Source: Nitrosopumilaceae archaeon (GTDB lineage Archaea; Thermoproteota; Nitrososphaeria; Nitrososphaerales; Nitrosopumilaceae). From it: a stretch of 64,000 nucleotides of DNA. Positions 34,855 through 42,796 of this stretch are shown one piece after another. Every line of letters starts with the position of its first letter. The stretch's first letter is position 1. Under the pieces are notes generated by a model. It saw only the letters and a program-made list of their open reading frames with translations. It did not search any database and was not told the DNA's origin. Where the stretch lies: the NCBI GenBank assembly GCA_030041535.1, contig JASHNR010000058.1, forward strand, positions 103,271 through 167,270, written 5' to 3'. A program made the translations under genes and the position numbers.

Positions 34855-35772
34855 ATGAAGTTTGTTGTGACCGGAGGAGCCGGATTTATTGGAAGCCATC
34901 TGGTTGAATATCTGATAAAACAAAATCACGATGTAATAATAGTGGACAATCTCCATAGTGGTAAAATAAAAAATTTAGATACAGTTAAAGATAAAATTGA
35001 TTTTTTTGAAATAGACATTAGGAATTTTTCTGCATTGAAAAATTTAGTGAAAGGCGTAGATGGCATATTTCATCAGGCAGCCCTAACCGTTGTACAAGAA
35101 TCCTATGTGAAAGAGAAGGAATACTATGATGTTAATGTCATAGGAACTGAAAACATCTTAAAACTTGCAAAAGAGTTTGGAATTAAGGTAGTTTTTGCTA
35201 GCAGTTCAAGTGTATACGGAAACCCAAAAAAAATTCCTATATCTGAAGATGCTGACAGGAAACCTCTCAATCCTTACGGTCTTACTAAATTAGAAGATGA
35301 GTATCTGGCAGAGAGATATTCAAAAATGGGGGTTGAAATAATCGGTCTGAGATATTTCAATGTGTATGGTTTGGGGCAGAATGATGCTTACGCAGGGGTA
35401 ATAACAAAATTTTTAAAAAATATCAAAATGCGTAAACCTCCAATAATAAACGGAGATGGAACTCAAGTGAGAGATTTTATTTCAGTTCAAGATGTTGCTG
35501 AGGCTAACTTGCTTGCAATGAAGCATGCGCAAAAAAATCTTTTTCTTAATGTTGGAACAGGAAAAGCTACTACCATCTTAGACTTGACAGACATGATTAT
35601 TCGCTCATCAGGCCTAAAACTACATCCAATTTTTGCGCCATCATTGGAAGGGGATGTTAAAACAAGCCAAGCTGATATCGAATTAGTAACTAAGTTGTTT
35701 GGATGGAAGCCAAAAGTAAATCTAGCAGATTGGTTGAATCAAACCATTCCCAAAATGATGACTAGTGATTAA
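34855..35772 (+). CDS. NAD-dependent nucleotide-sugar epimerase (GalE-like)
   Basis: An extended short-chain dehydrogenase. FVVTGGAGFIGSHLVEYL is the NAD motif, and SSSSVYGNPKKIP plus NPYGLTKLEDEYLAERY gives the catalytic Ser and Tyr-x3-Lys. RDFISVQDVAEA is a standard epimerase segment. 305 aa. It probably interconverts UDP-glucose/galactose or their N-acetyl forms. It is divergent from the dehydrogenase gene, with about 100 nt between them. A 240-nt gap follows, in which I see no gene. Confidence 0.89.
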   Translation: MKFVVTGGAGFIGSHLVEYLIKQNHDVIIVDNLHSGKIKNLDTVKDKIDFFEIDIRNFSALKNLVKGVDGIFHQAALTVVQESYVKEKEYYDVNVIGTENILKLAKEFGIKVVFASSSSVYGNPKKIPISEDADRKPLNPYGLTKLEDEYLAERYSKMGVEIIGLRYFNVYGLGQNDAYAGVITKFLKNIKMRKPPIINGDGTQVRDFISVQDVAEANLLAMKHAQKNLFLNVGTGKATTILDLTDMIIRSSGLKLHPIFAPSLEGDVKTSQADIELVTKLFGWKPKVNLADWLNQTIPKMMTSD

Positions 35773-36020
35773 TGTCATATACTTTCCAATATTGAATATA
35801 TTTTTAAAAACAATGAATCTGTTTTACTAAGTTGTCTCACGTACAAGAAACGTCATCTATCACTAATGTGAAGATATGTAATCAAAATATACATGGAAGG
35901 AGCTTAACATTATAATATCAATGAAAAGAGCAATTGATCTTATGCCGAAACATCCTTTGAAGAATATACATTATCAAATTATGATATAGTTAAAATGGGG
36001 AATAAAGAAGAATGATATAT

Positions 36021-37145
36021 ATGAAAGTTTTAGTAGTACATGAATCATCTAGTTTTGCTTTTATTTTACAACGTTATTTTCCCGGAGAAGTTACTGCAAT
36101 ATATTTTTCGGAACATGTAGTAATATCACAAGTAAAGAATCCAAAATTTTTTACAAAAGGAAAAGGCTTTTACGCTCAGATACAACAAATAAAAAAACTA
36201 TCAAAAGAATATGATGTTTTACTATGTTTTGGCTGGTTGGCTGCTTCTATTTGTTATCTGGCAGAAGTAAAATACGTCATGTATTTCGTGGATGCGTATA
36301 TTGATCCAGAACACAGGATTAGAAAAAATGTATCATTATTAAAGAAAATTCTTCTAGATAATTTATATAAAGATGCTTTGGAATATGCCCCGACAGTCGT
36401 TGGCGCATTACCGCATGATGTAAAAATTTTACAGAAATATAGGCAAGATGCAAAAACAATATTTCAGCTAATTGATAATGAAATGTTTAATCCCAATGTA
36501 AAAAAGATAGAACTTAAAAAAGACAAGTTTGTTTTTCTTAGCCCTCAAAGAATCGAACCTGATAAGGGACAACATATTTTATGGAAAGCAGTTGAACTGA
36601 CCAAATCTGATTTTGTAGCTTTACAAACTAATTGGGGATCAGGAGATTATTACAATAAGATTTTAAAAGTAAAGCCATCTAAGATAGAAATAATTCCCAA
36701 AATCAAGCGTGAAGACATGCCATCATACTTTATGTCTACTGATGCAACACTTGGACAGGTATCAATGACGGGCTGTTCATCTATTGAAAGAGAGGCTGCC
36801 TTGTGCGGTAAGCCGATATTTTGTTACCCGCCAGAAAATTTTTCTGAGAGTGATCCTTTTTACAAGGGAAGTAGCGATCCTAAAGAAATAGCTGCATACA
36901 TAGACAAAATAGTTTTAGATAAAGAATTTAGAGAACAACTAGCTTTGACACAAAATGCATGGGTAAAAAAAGTATTTGACAACAAAAAAACGATTCAACA
37001 ATGGAAAGAAGTCTTTGAGGAGACAGCGAAGAAAAAACCCCATCGTGCAAAATTGAAGTATAAGATAATTTTTAAGGTATTGTCAATTATTGAGAATTTA
37101 ACTCATAGAGATTTTAGCTCTATTGGAAGAAATATTGTGTCATAG
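36021..37145 (+). CDS. Glycosyltransferase-like protein
   Basis: A GT-B type protein: MKVLVVHESSSFAF, then a variable acceptor region, then SPQRIEPDKGQHILWKAVEL, which is the start of the donor domain, and SSIEREAALCGKPIFCYP with the E-x7-E-like donor site. 375 aa. Overall similarity to group 4 enzymes is weaker than for the 29221 gene, so the sugar is not predictable. I chose ATG 36021, directly before the first strand. The frame opens at 36012. Confidence 0.78.
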   Translation: MKVLVVHESSSFAFILQRYFPGEVTAIYFSEHVVISQVKNPKFFTKGKGFYAQIQQIKKLSKEYDVLLCFGWLAASICYLAEVKYVMYFVDAYIDPEHRIRKNVSLLKKILLDNLYKDALEYAPTVVGALPHDVKILQKYRQDAKTIFQLIDNEMFNPNVKKIELKKDKFVFLSPQRIEPDKGQHILWKAVELTKSDFVALQTNWGSGDYYNKILKVKPSKIEIIPKIKREDMPSYFMSTDATLGQVSMTGCSSIEREAALCGKPIFCYPPENFSESDPFYKGSSDPKEIAAYIDKIVLDKEFREQLALTQNAWVKKVFDNKKTIQQWKEVFEETAKKKPHRAKLKYKIIFKVLSIIENLTHRDFSSIGRNIVS

Positions 37146-37153
37146 ACTATATG

Positions 37154-37651
37154 CTATTGATCTTTCTTATCTGACAAAAATTTAGTATTCTCTGTACCTA
37201 TCAGTCCTCCTTTTATCAGAGCATCCATTTTTTCTTGCATGTCTCGTATTTTTTTTAATTCCTCTTCCGTTAATTTTTCGTTTTTTGTTATCTTCATGAG
37301 AAGAGTTGTGACAATCAAATATGTTGGCATAATTACTTCTCTCCAATAACCTGGAGGAAGTTTGTAATAATATGGATTGGATTCTGTGGTTATGTCTGCT
37401 TCTGCATGATACGCTCGACTTTTTTTATAGTGAAAATATCCGACGCCGACTAATATGGGAATACCAACTCCTGATACGAAAACAAGGTATACCCAAAATG
37501 CAAAAAATATATCTTTCAGAACTGGAACGTCCTTGATTGCCAGATAGTATGTTACAGTCATAGTGTTCACGGCTGCAAATAGAAATGCAAAATATTGAGC
37601 CCAACCCTGCCTGAAATAGAACCAAGCTCGAAATGCAATTCTTTTGACCAT
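37154..37651 (-). CDS. Membrane protein with two helices and a charged tail
   Basis: About 165 aa. Two hydrophobic helices in the N-terminal half (WAQYFAFLFAAVNTMTVTYYL and FAFWVYLVFVSGVGIPILVGVGYF), then a soluble part with a Tyr-rich stretch (NPYYYKLPPGYW), a third weak hydrophobic stretch and a helical, Lys/Glu-rich end. I chose ATG 37651; the open frame reaches 37687. It lies against the grain of the neighbouring glycosyltransferase genes, and its place in the locus may be coincidental. Family not recognised. Confidence 0.65.
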   Translation of the reverse strand: MVKRIAFRAWFYFRQGWAQYFAFLFAAVNTMTVTYYLAIKDVPVLKDIFFAFWVYLVFVSGVGIPILVGVGYFHYKKSRAYHAEADITTESNPYYYKLPPGYWREVIMPTYLIVTTLLMKITKNEKLTEEELKKIRDMQEKMDALIKGGLIGTENTKFLSDKKDQ

Positions 37652-37722
37652 GACTTTTCTATCTCTCACCGGTATATCAATTAACAATTAACCAAAAATA
37701 ACCCCTAGATAAAAGATATTTA

Positions 37723-38613
37723 TTGAATCAACAGCACGATAAAATTTCAATAGTTATTCCTGTGTATAATGCACAAGGATTCTTAGAAGAATGTATCAAC
37801 TCAGCTCTAAACCAAACATATAGCAATATAGAAATCATTGCTGTAGATGACGGATCTACAGATAATTCATCTGAAATCCTAAAAAGATATTCAGACAAAA
37901 TAATGATAATTACAAAGAAAAATGGCGGAACCGCATCGGCATTAAATTATGGAATCAATGCCATGACTGGTACCTGGTTCAAGTGGTTAAGTGCAGACGA
38001 TGTACTATACCCCAATGCTTTAGAAGAAATGATCTTAGAGTCTTCAAAGGTAGAAAACAAGGAAAGCACGATATTTTATTCAAATTATGATATCATAAAT
38101 TCAGATGGAGACGTGGTTGAAAAATTCATAGAACCAAACTACAACCAAATAGAAATTTTTCAACAAGGTGTAATTTTACTTGATCATTATTTTGGAAATG
38201 GAACGACTAGTTTGATCCACAGATCGGCGATTCAGAGATATGGCGCTTTCAATGAAACAATTGGCTACAAGGAAGACTATGAATTTTGGTTAAGATATTG
38301 TATTTTACACAAGTGTAGACTGCATCTAATACCAAAAACATTAGCAAAATACAGAGTACACCAAAAACAACTTACAAAGGAAAAAGTAACCATATCTTTA
38401 GCTCAAACCAATAAGATACGAGAATTTATACTAGATAAGCTCCCCCCAGAAGAGCTAACAAAATACGAAAAAGCCATAAAAGAATACCAAAAGACCAAAC
38501 CATTGATCTCAAGGGGCCGTCATATGCTAAGAGATGTCATGTTCAAAGTATTACCAAAATCTGTTTCAGGTTCAATATTAAAGTCATACATGAACATGAA
38601 AGAAAAAACATAA
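37723..38613 (+). CDS. Glycosyltransferase family 2
   Basis: An inverting GT-A transferase. ISIVIPVYNAQGFLEECINSALNQ is the family start, IAVDDGSTDNS is the nucleotide contact, and WLSADDVLYPNALEE includes the DxD-like metal site. GYKEDYEFWLRYCI is the ED motif with the catalytic acid. Start TTG 37723. 296 aa. It ends in a basic amphipathic tail that may touch the membrane. The product is likely part of a surface glycan. Confidence 0.92.
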   Translation: MNQQHDKISIVIPVYNAQGFLEECINSALNQTYSNIEIIAVDDGSTDNSSEILKRYSDKIMIITKKNGGTASALNYGINAMTGTWFKWLSADDVLYPNALEEMILESSKVENKESTIFYSNYDIINSDGDVVEKFIEPNYNQIEIFQQGVILLDHYFGNGTTSLIHRSAIQRYGAFNETIGYKEDYEFWLRYCILHKCRLHLIPKTLAKYRVHQKQLTKEKVTISLAQTNKIREFILDKLPPEELTKYEKAIKEYQKTKPLISRGRHMLRDVMFKVLPKSVSGSILKSYMNMKEKT

Positions 38614-38651
38614 TATGAAAAAATTACGTGTTTACAAAATACATATAAAAA

Positions 38652-39656
38652 TCAAGTAATCCATTTAAGTTTCTTCATAAGTTCCATTAGCTCATTTTTG
38701 TTTAGATGTTTGACAGTGGCAGAACCATACTCCTTTATTTTGACAGATTTTTTCAATGATTGCATATCAAATTCTTCTTCATGTTTTATCACAAAATGAT
38801 CCTTTCTTTCTTCAACTCGCCGCATCTCTTCTTCCGATACTAGAATTTCATCAATTTTTTCTCCTGCCCGTATACCTATGTATTTTATAGGATAGTTTTT
38901 GTGGTTTGTCTTCAATTGAGCATATGCTTTTGCAAGATCAACTATTTTGGCAGCAGGTGCTTTCTTGACAAATATTTCCCCTCCTTTTCCATTTTTTATT
39001 GAATAAAAAACAAGATCTATAGCCTGGCTCAACGTTAACATGAATCGAGTCATATCAGGATGAGTTATAGGAAGTGGTTCCTTTTTTGCTATCTTCAAAT
39101 CCCATAATGGCATGACACTTCCTCTGCTCCCAAGAACATTGCCATACCTAACACAGGAAAATATGGTGTCATCTTTTGACAAATCATCAGAGAGAATTAT
39201 TTTTTCTTGCAGTGCTTTTGTCATGCCCATGGCATTTACTGGTTTTACTGCCTTGTCAGTACTTATCGCAACTACTTGAGATACTTTTCTGGCAACAGAT
39301 GCTTTGACTATGTTGTATGCCCCGATGATGTTTGTCTTTACTGCCTCAAAAGGATGAGATTCCACAGTTGGAACTTGTTTCAACGCTGCAGCATGAAATA
39401 TTATATCAATATCTTTTGTTACAGTGTAAAGCCTATCATAGTCTCTAACATCTCCTATGGCAAACTGCATTTTCTTAATTATAGGATCATTTGCAAATTC
39501 TTGTCTCATAAGATGCTGTTTATCTTCATCTCTGCTAAAGATTCTGATAACTCTTGGTTTGTATATCATTAATTCTTTTATCATTTGGTGACCAAAGCTT
39601 CCTGTGCCACCTGTTATCAGAATATTTTGGCCATTTATGACCGATGAGTAATCCAA
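38652..39656 (-). CDS. UDP-GlcNAc 4,6-dehydratase/5-epimerase, WbjB/FnlA-like
   Basis: Extended SDR of the polysaccharide-biosynthesis type. ILITGGTGSFG is the dinucleotide site, RDEDKQHLMRQEFAND the 2'-phosphate contact, and KALQEKIILS replaces the usual YxxxK with Met/Lys, as is common in this subfamily. The frame opens at 39779, but I prefer TTG 39656. It is 8 codons before the Rossmann strand, and a minus-strand TATA-like sequence lies at 39681-39690, giving a leaderless start. Together with the two genes that follow divergently it resembles the first enzyme of UDP-N-acetyl-L-fucosamine synthesis. Confidence 0.87.
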   Translation of the reverse strand: MDYSSVINGQNILITGGTGSFGHQMIKELMIYKPRVIRIFSRDEDKQHLMRQEFANDPIIKKMQFAIGDVRDYDRLYTVTKDIDIIFHAAALKQVPTVESHPFEAVKTNIIGAYNIVKASVARKVSQVVAISTDKAVKPVNAMGMTKALQEKIILSDDLSKDDTIFSCVRYGNVLGSRGSVMPLWDLKIAKKEPLPITHPDMTRFMLTLSQAIDLVFYSIKNGKGGEIFVKKAPAAKIVDLAKAYAQLKTNHKNYPIKYIGIRAGEKIDEILVSEEEMRRVEERKDHFVIKHEEEFDMQSLKKSVKIKEYGSATVKHLNKNELMELMKKLKWIT

Positions 39657-39680
39657 CTCAAATGCAATGATTGACGCTGA

Positions 39681-39690
39681 GTTAATAAGT
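39681..39690 (-). promoter_or_regulatory. Possible TATA box of the WbjB-like gene
   Basis: The minus strand reads ACTTATTAAC, ending 25 nt before the proposed TTG at 39656. The spacing is that of a leaderless archaeal promoter. It faces away from the plus-strand box at 39746-39756, so the pair would make a compact divergent promoter in about 120 nt. Confidence 0.35.
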
Positions 39691-39745
39691 CTTAATTGCT
39701 CAATAGTGCAAACCTTGAAATTAATTTTACAATCATCTGAAAACC

Positions 39746-39756
39746 TTTTAAATTTG
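39746..39756 (+). promoter_or_regulatory. Possible TATA box of the WbjD-like gene
   Basis: The plus strand reads CTTTTAAATTT, centred about 29 nt before ATG 39780. This spacing supports ATG 39780, not the earlier ATG at 39768, as the translation start. Confidence 0.4.
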
Positions 39757-39779
39757 GCAATAACATCATGCCATATCAT

Positions 39780-40865
39780 ATGAAAATAATGTCCATTTTT
39801 GGGACAAGACCCGAGATAATCAGATTAAGTAGGATTTTCTCCCTACTAGACGCAAATTTTGATCATGTGATGATCAACACGAGCCAGAATTACACATACG
39901 AGTTAAATTCGGTCTTTTTTGACGAACTTGACATTCGCAAACCTGACTATGACCTGAAAATAAGAACAGGCAAGTACGGGCCAGAGGTTTCAGATATCAT
40001 AACAAAATCAGAAGAGATATTATTGAAGGAAAAACCTGATGTGTTACTAATTTTAGGCGATACAAATAGTGGCCTTGCAGCAATTCCTGCTGCTCACCAT
40101 AGGATAAAGATAGCTCATCTCGAGGCTGGTATGCGTAGTTATGACTTTCGTATGCCTGAAGAAAAAAATCGAGTCATAATTGATCATCTCTCTTCTCTTT
40201 TGTTGCCATATACAACATATTCCAGAGAAAACTTGATTCGAGAAAACATTCATCCAGGCAAAATATACGTTGTAGGAAATCCAATAATTGATGTCATAGA
40301 CTACTTTTCACCCAAGATAGAGTCTAGCAACATCATGGAAAAAATGAATTTGGAACCAAGTAGTTACTTTTTGGTTACAGCACATCGTAGTGAAAACGTT
40401 GATTCCCCAGAGGCCTTGGAAAAAATCTTTTCTTCCCTGCAAGCAATAGGTAAGAAATTCAAAAAGAGAGTGATTTATCCAATACACCCAAGAACTCTAA
40501 GCAAGATCAAGAAAAGAAAGATCCTGAACAATCTAGAGTTGATAAAGCCTCTTGGCTTTTTTGATTTTTCCAAATTAGAGAAGAATGCATTTTGTCTCAT
40601 TACAGATTCTGGTACAGTCCCAGAAGAGGCACTATACTTTAAGAAACCTTGTGTTACAATACGTGAGAGTACTGAGAGACCTGAGTACATAGAAGAAGGT
40701 TCTAACATACTTGCAGGATTAGATCCAAAAAATGTAGAAACTGCAGTCAGAGTTATTACCTCACATGAAAATGATCTAGAGTGGGATAAATCTCTAGGCG
40801 ATGGTAAGACTGCCTTGAGAGTTGCTAACATATTGGGTGGAAAAATGGACAGGCTGCAGTACTAG
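39780..40865 (+). CDS. UDP-N-acetylglucosamine 2-epimerase, WbjD/FnlC-like
   Basis: An NDP-HexNAc 2-epimerase of the GT-B fold. FGTRPEIIRLSRIF is the start motif. NTSQNYTYELNSVFFDEL and IRKPDY match the FnlC/WbjD/Cap5G branch that makes UDP-N-acetyl-L-fucosamine, more closely than classic WecB. ITDSGTVPEEA and the HRSENVD motif provide the sugar-nucleotide site. 362 aa. It is transcribed away from the WbjB-like gene and followed by the reductase gene 49 nt later. Confidence 0.9.
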   Translation: MKIMSIFGTRPEIIRLSRIFSLLDANFDHVMINTSQNYTYELNSVFFDELDIRKPDYDLKIRTGKYGPEVSDIITKSEEILLKEKPDVLLILGDTNSGLAAIPAAHHRIKIAHLEAGMRSYDFRMPEEKNRVIIDHLSSLLLPYTTYSRENLIRENIHPGKIYVVGNPIIDVIDYFSPKIESSNIMEKMNLEPSSYFLVTAHRSENVDSPEALEKIFSSLQAIGKKFKKRVIYPIHPRTLSKIKKRKILNNLELIKPLGFFDFSKLEKNAFCLITDSGTVPEEALYFKKPCVTIRESTERPEYIEEGSNILAGLDPKNVETAVRVITSHENDLEWDKSLGDGKTALRVANILGGKMDRLQY

Positions 40866-40914
40866 ATTTTTGGGAAAGGTTTACAACACAGTTTACTTAA
40901 GCATCAGAAGAAAG

Positions 40915-41640
40915 TTGAGTGTTTTAATCACAGGTGGAAATGGATCCCTTGGTACCGAATTAAAGAAGATTTTTCCAAGTGCGCTAACACCGTCACACCA
41001 AGAACTTGATATAACTAACAAGAAAAATGTTATTGATTATATAAGAAATCATGACTTTGACACCATAATACACGCTGCTGCTTTGACTCACATAAGACCA
41101 TGTGAAGAGAACAGACCACTTGCATGGAATACAAACGTGGAAGGCACAAAAAACTTGGTGGATGCAGTTCTTGACAAGAAAAAAGACATTAAATTCATCT
41201 ACATAAGTACTGCTTGTGTTTTCGACGGGCATACTGGAATGTATAAAGAAAATTCCATTCCATATCCTGAGAATTTCTATGCTTTGACAAAATTGATAGG
41301 AGAATACGAAGTAAACAGACTTCCTGAATATTTGATTATAAGAACCAATTTTGTGGCAAAGAAAAAATGGCCCTATCCACGTGCGTTTGTAGACAGATTT
41401 GGAACGTATCTTTTTGCCCAAGATGTATCCAAGGGAATAATGGATGTGCAGAAGGAAAATTTGTATGGTTATGTGCACATTGTAGGAGACAAAAGGATTT
41501 CAATGTTTGAATTGGCTAAATTAACCACTCCGGAAATTCAACCTATGACAATCAACGATTATACGGGCCCAAGATTGACAATGGATATGAGTCTAGATAC
41601 AGAACGATGGAAAAAATATCGCATATCAGACCCACAGTAA
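40915..41640 (+). CDS. RmlD-like sugar-nucleotide reductase
   Basis: A short extended-SDR: VLITGGNGSLGTELKKIF, IHAAALTHIRPCEENRPLAWNTN, and the catalytic YALTKLIGEYE with Tyr-x3-Lys. It has the RmlD layout, and it is the likely 4-keto reductase between the dehydratase and epimerase in an L-FucNAc-type path. The usual FnlB/WbjC partner carries a C-terminal cupin; here there is none (241 aa). I chose TTG 40915, one codon before the first strand. The open frame starts at 40822 inside the previous gene. Confidence 0.83.
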   Translation: MSVLITGGNGSLGTELKKIFPSALTPSHQELDITNKKNVIDYIRNHDFDTIIHAAALTHIRPCEENRPLAWNTNVEGTKNLVDAVLDKKKDIKFIYISTACVFDGHTGMYKENSIPYPENFYALTKLIGEYEVNRLPEYLIIRTNFVAKKKWPYPRAFVDRFGTYLFAQDVSKGIMDVQKENLYGYVHIVGDKRISMFELAKLTTPEIQPMTINDYTGPRLTMDMSLDTERWKKYRISDPQ

Positions 41641-41644
41641 TCAT

Positions 41645-42724
41645 TTAGCTTCCTATATTTTCAATGAAGTTTGTCATAGATTTCTTAAAAGTGTCCTTTC
41701 CATAAGCGCCAATGGAATTTCTAAGTTGAGTTAACAAATTATCATATTCCCCTGAGAGTGCCTTCTTGATTTTTTCTTTAGCATCTCTTTTGTCATTGGG
41801 TTCATATCGTAAGACATCAAATGGAACCGTTTCCACATGAGCAGAGTTGTTTGGCACTATTGGAATACAACCAGCTGCTATGCTTTCAACAACAGAAATT
41901 CCAAATGTTTCAGGCGATGCGTGAAAATACACTTTCGATCTCTTCAGATTATCTATTACTTTGCTGCGTTCTATGTTTTTTAGCAGTGTTTTCCCAGTTG
42001 ATTTTCCATTCTTTATTTTTGTGGAAAGACTCTCATAATATAGCTCATTTACTCTAGTTTTTGTATTGCCAATAATGGTATACTGCGTATCTATCTCATT
42101 TAATGCATCTATTGCAAATTCCAGGTTCTTTTCTTGAGAATATCTCGATATGGTAAGCACTCGTGGTTCCTTATTCATGTCATTCTTAAACATATCAACG
42201 TCAACTGGCGGATAAATTACAATAGAATCTTTCCCAAATCTATCCTTAAGAGAATCTTGTATGAGTCTCGAATTTGCTACAAGTATAATATTTTCATCTC
42301 CTATCTGGCTGACAAATTTTTGGCTTAGAGTGTAGTATGGCTTGTAATATGCTGACCATACGCCCTTGTATTTTGTGATATCTTTTTCCGTTTCGTTTCT
42401 GAAATCATGATGGCAATAAATTATAATTTTTTGGCCTTTTCTATTTGGTATTGCTAGACCTCCAGACACCTGTATGATCAGATCATCGTTTTGTGCCTTT
42501 TCGGTTAGTTTTGATTCAAGATATCTCTGATACAAACCAAAAGCTGGCAAGTGAAAAGGAAAGACAGATTGTACTTTGATTTTTGGCAATTGAATTGTGG
42601 GTTTTGAAACTGTGTATAGGTTCACAGTATGTTTGTGCTCTACCAAAGCATCAATTAGAGTAAGTAGAGTTGTTTCTGTCCCTCCTCCACCACCTACAAA
42701 TCCGTGAATGATTCCTATTTTCAA
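41645..42724 (-). CDS. Glycosyltransferase family 4
   Basis: A GT-B retaining enzyme. MKIGIIHGFVGGGGGTE is the N-terminal Gly-rich loop. The donor domain has TISRYSQEKNLEFAIDALNEI and ETFGISVVESIAAGCIPIVPNN, the classic E-x7-E region with the conserved Gly. The pattern resembles ALG11-type mannosyltransferases, where the acceptor is a lipid-linked chain, but the donor cannot be told. It is convergent with the reductase gene, 4 nt apart, and ends the glycan locus. Confidence 0.9.
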   Translation of the reverse strand: MKIGIIHGFVGGGGGTETTLLTLIDALVEHKHTVNLYTVSKPTIQLPKIKVQSVFPFHLPAFGLYQRYLESKLTEKAQNDDLIIQVSGGLAIPNRKGQKIIIYCHHDFRNETEKDITKYKGVWSAYYKPYYTLSQKFVSQIGDENIILVANSRLIQDSLKDRFGKDSIVIYPPVDVDMFKNDMNKEPRVLTISRYSQEKNLEFAIDALNEIDTQYTIIGNTKTRVNELYYESLSTKIKNGKSTGKTLLKNIERSKVIDNLKRSKVYFHASPETFGISVVESIAAGCIPIVPNNSAHVETVPFDVLRYEPNDKRDAKEKIKKALSGEYDNLLTQLRNSIGAYGKDTFKKSMTNFIENIGS

Positions 42725-42796
42725 TTAGAATTGTGATACAATACCTTACAATTAATCTTTAGAATTTAAAATGTAAAATGTAAAGATTTGAGAAAA

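Noticed and set aside
35773-36011. 240-nt gap in the glycan locus as a decayed gene
   Set aside because: A short frame starting near 35921 (about 22 codons) is readable, but there is no homology or second piece, so I left it unannotated.
40822-40914. Longer N-terminus for the RmlD-like reductase
   Set aside because: The extra 31 residues overlap the preceding epimerase gene and come before the Rossmann strand. TTG 40915 fits better.
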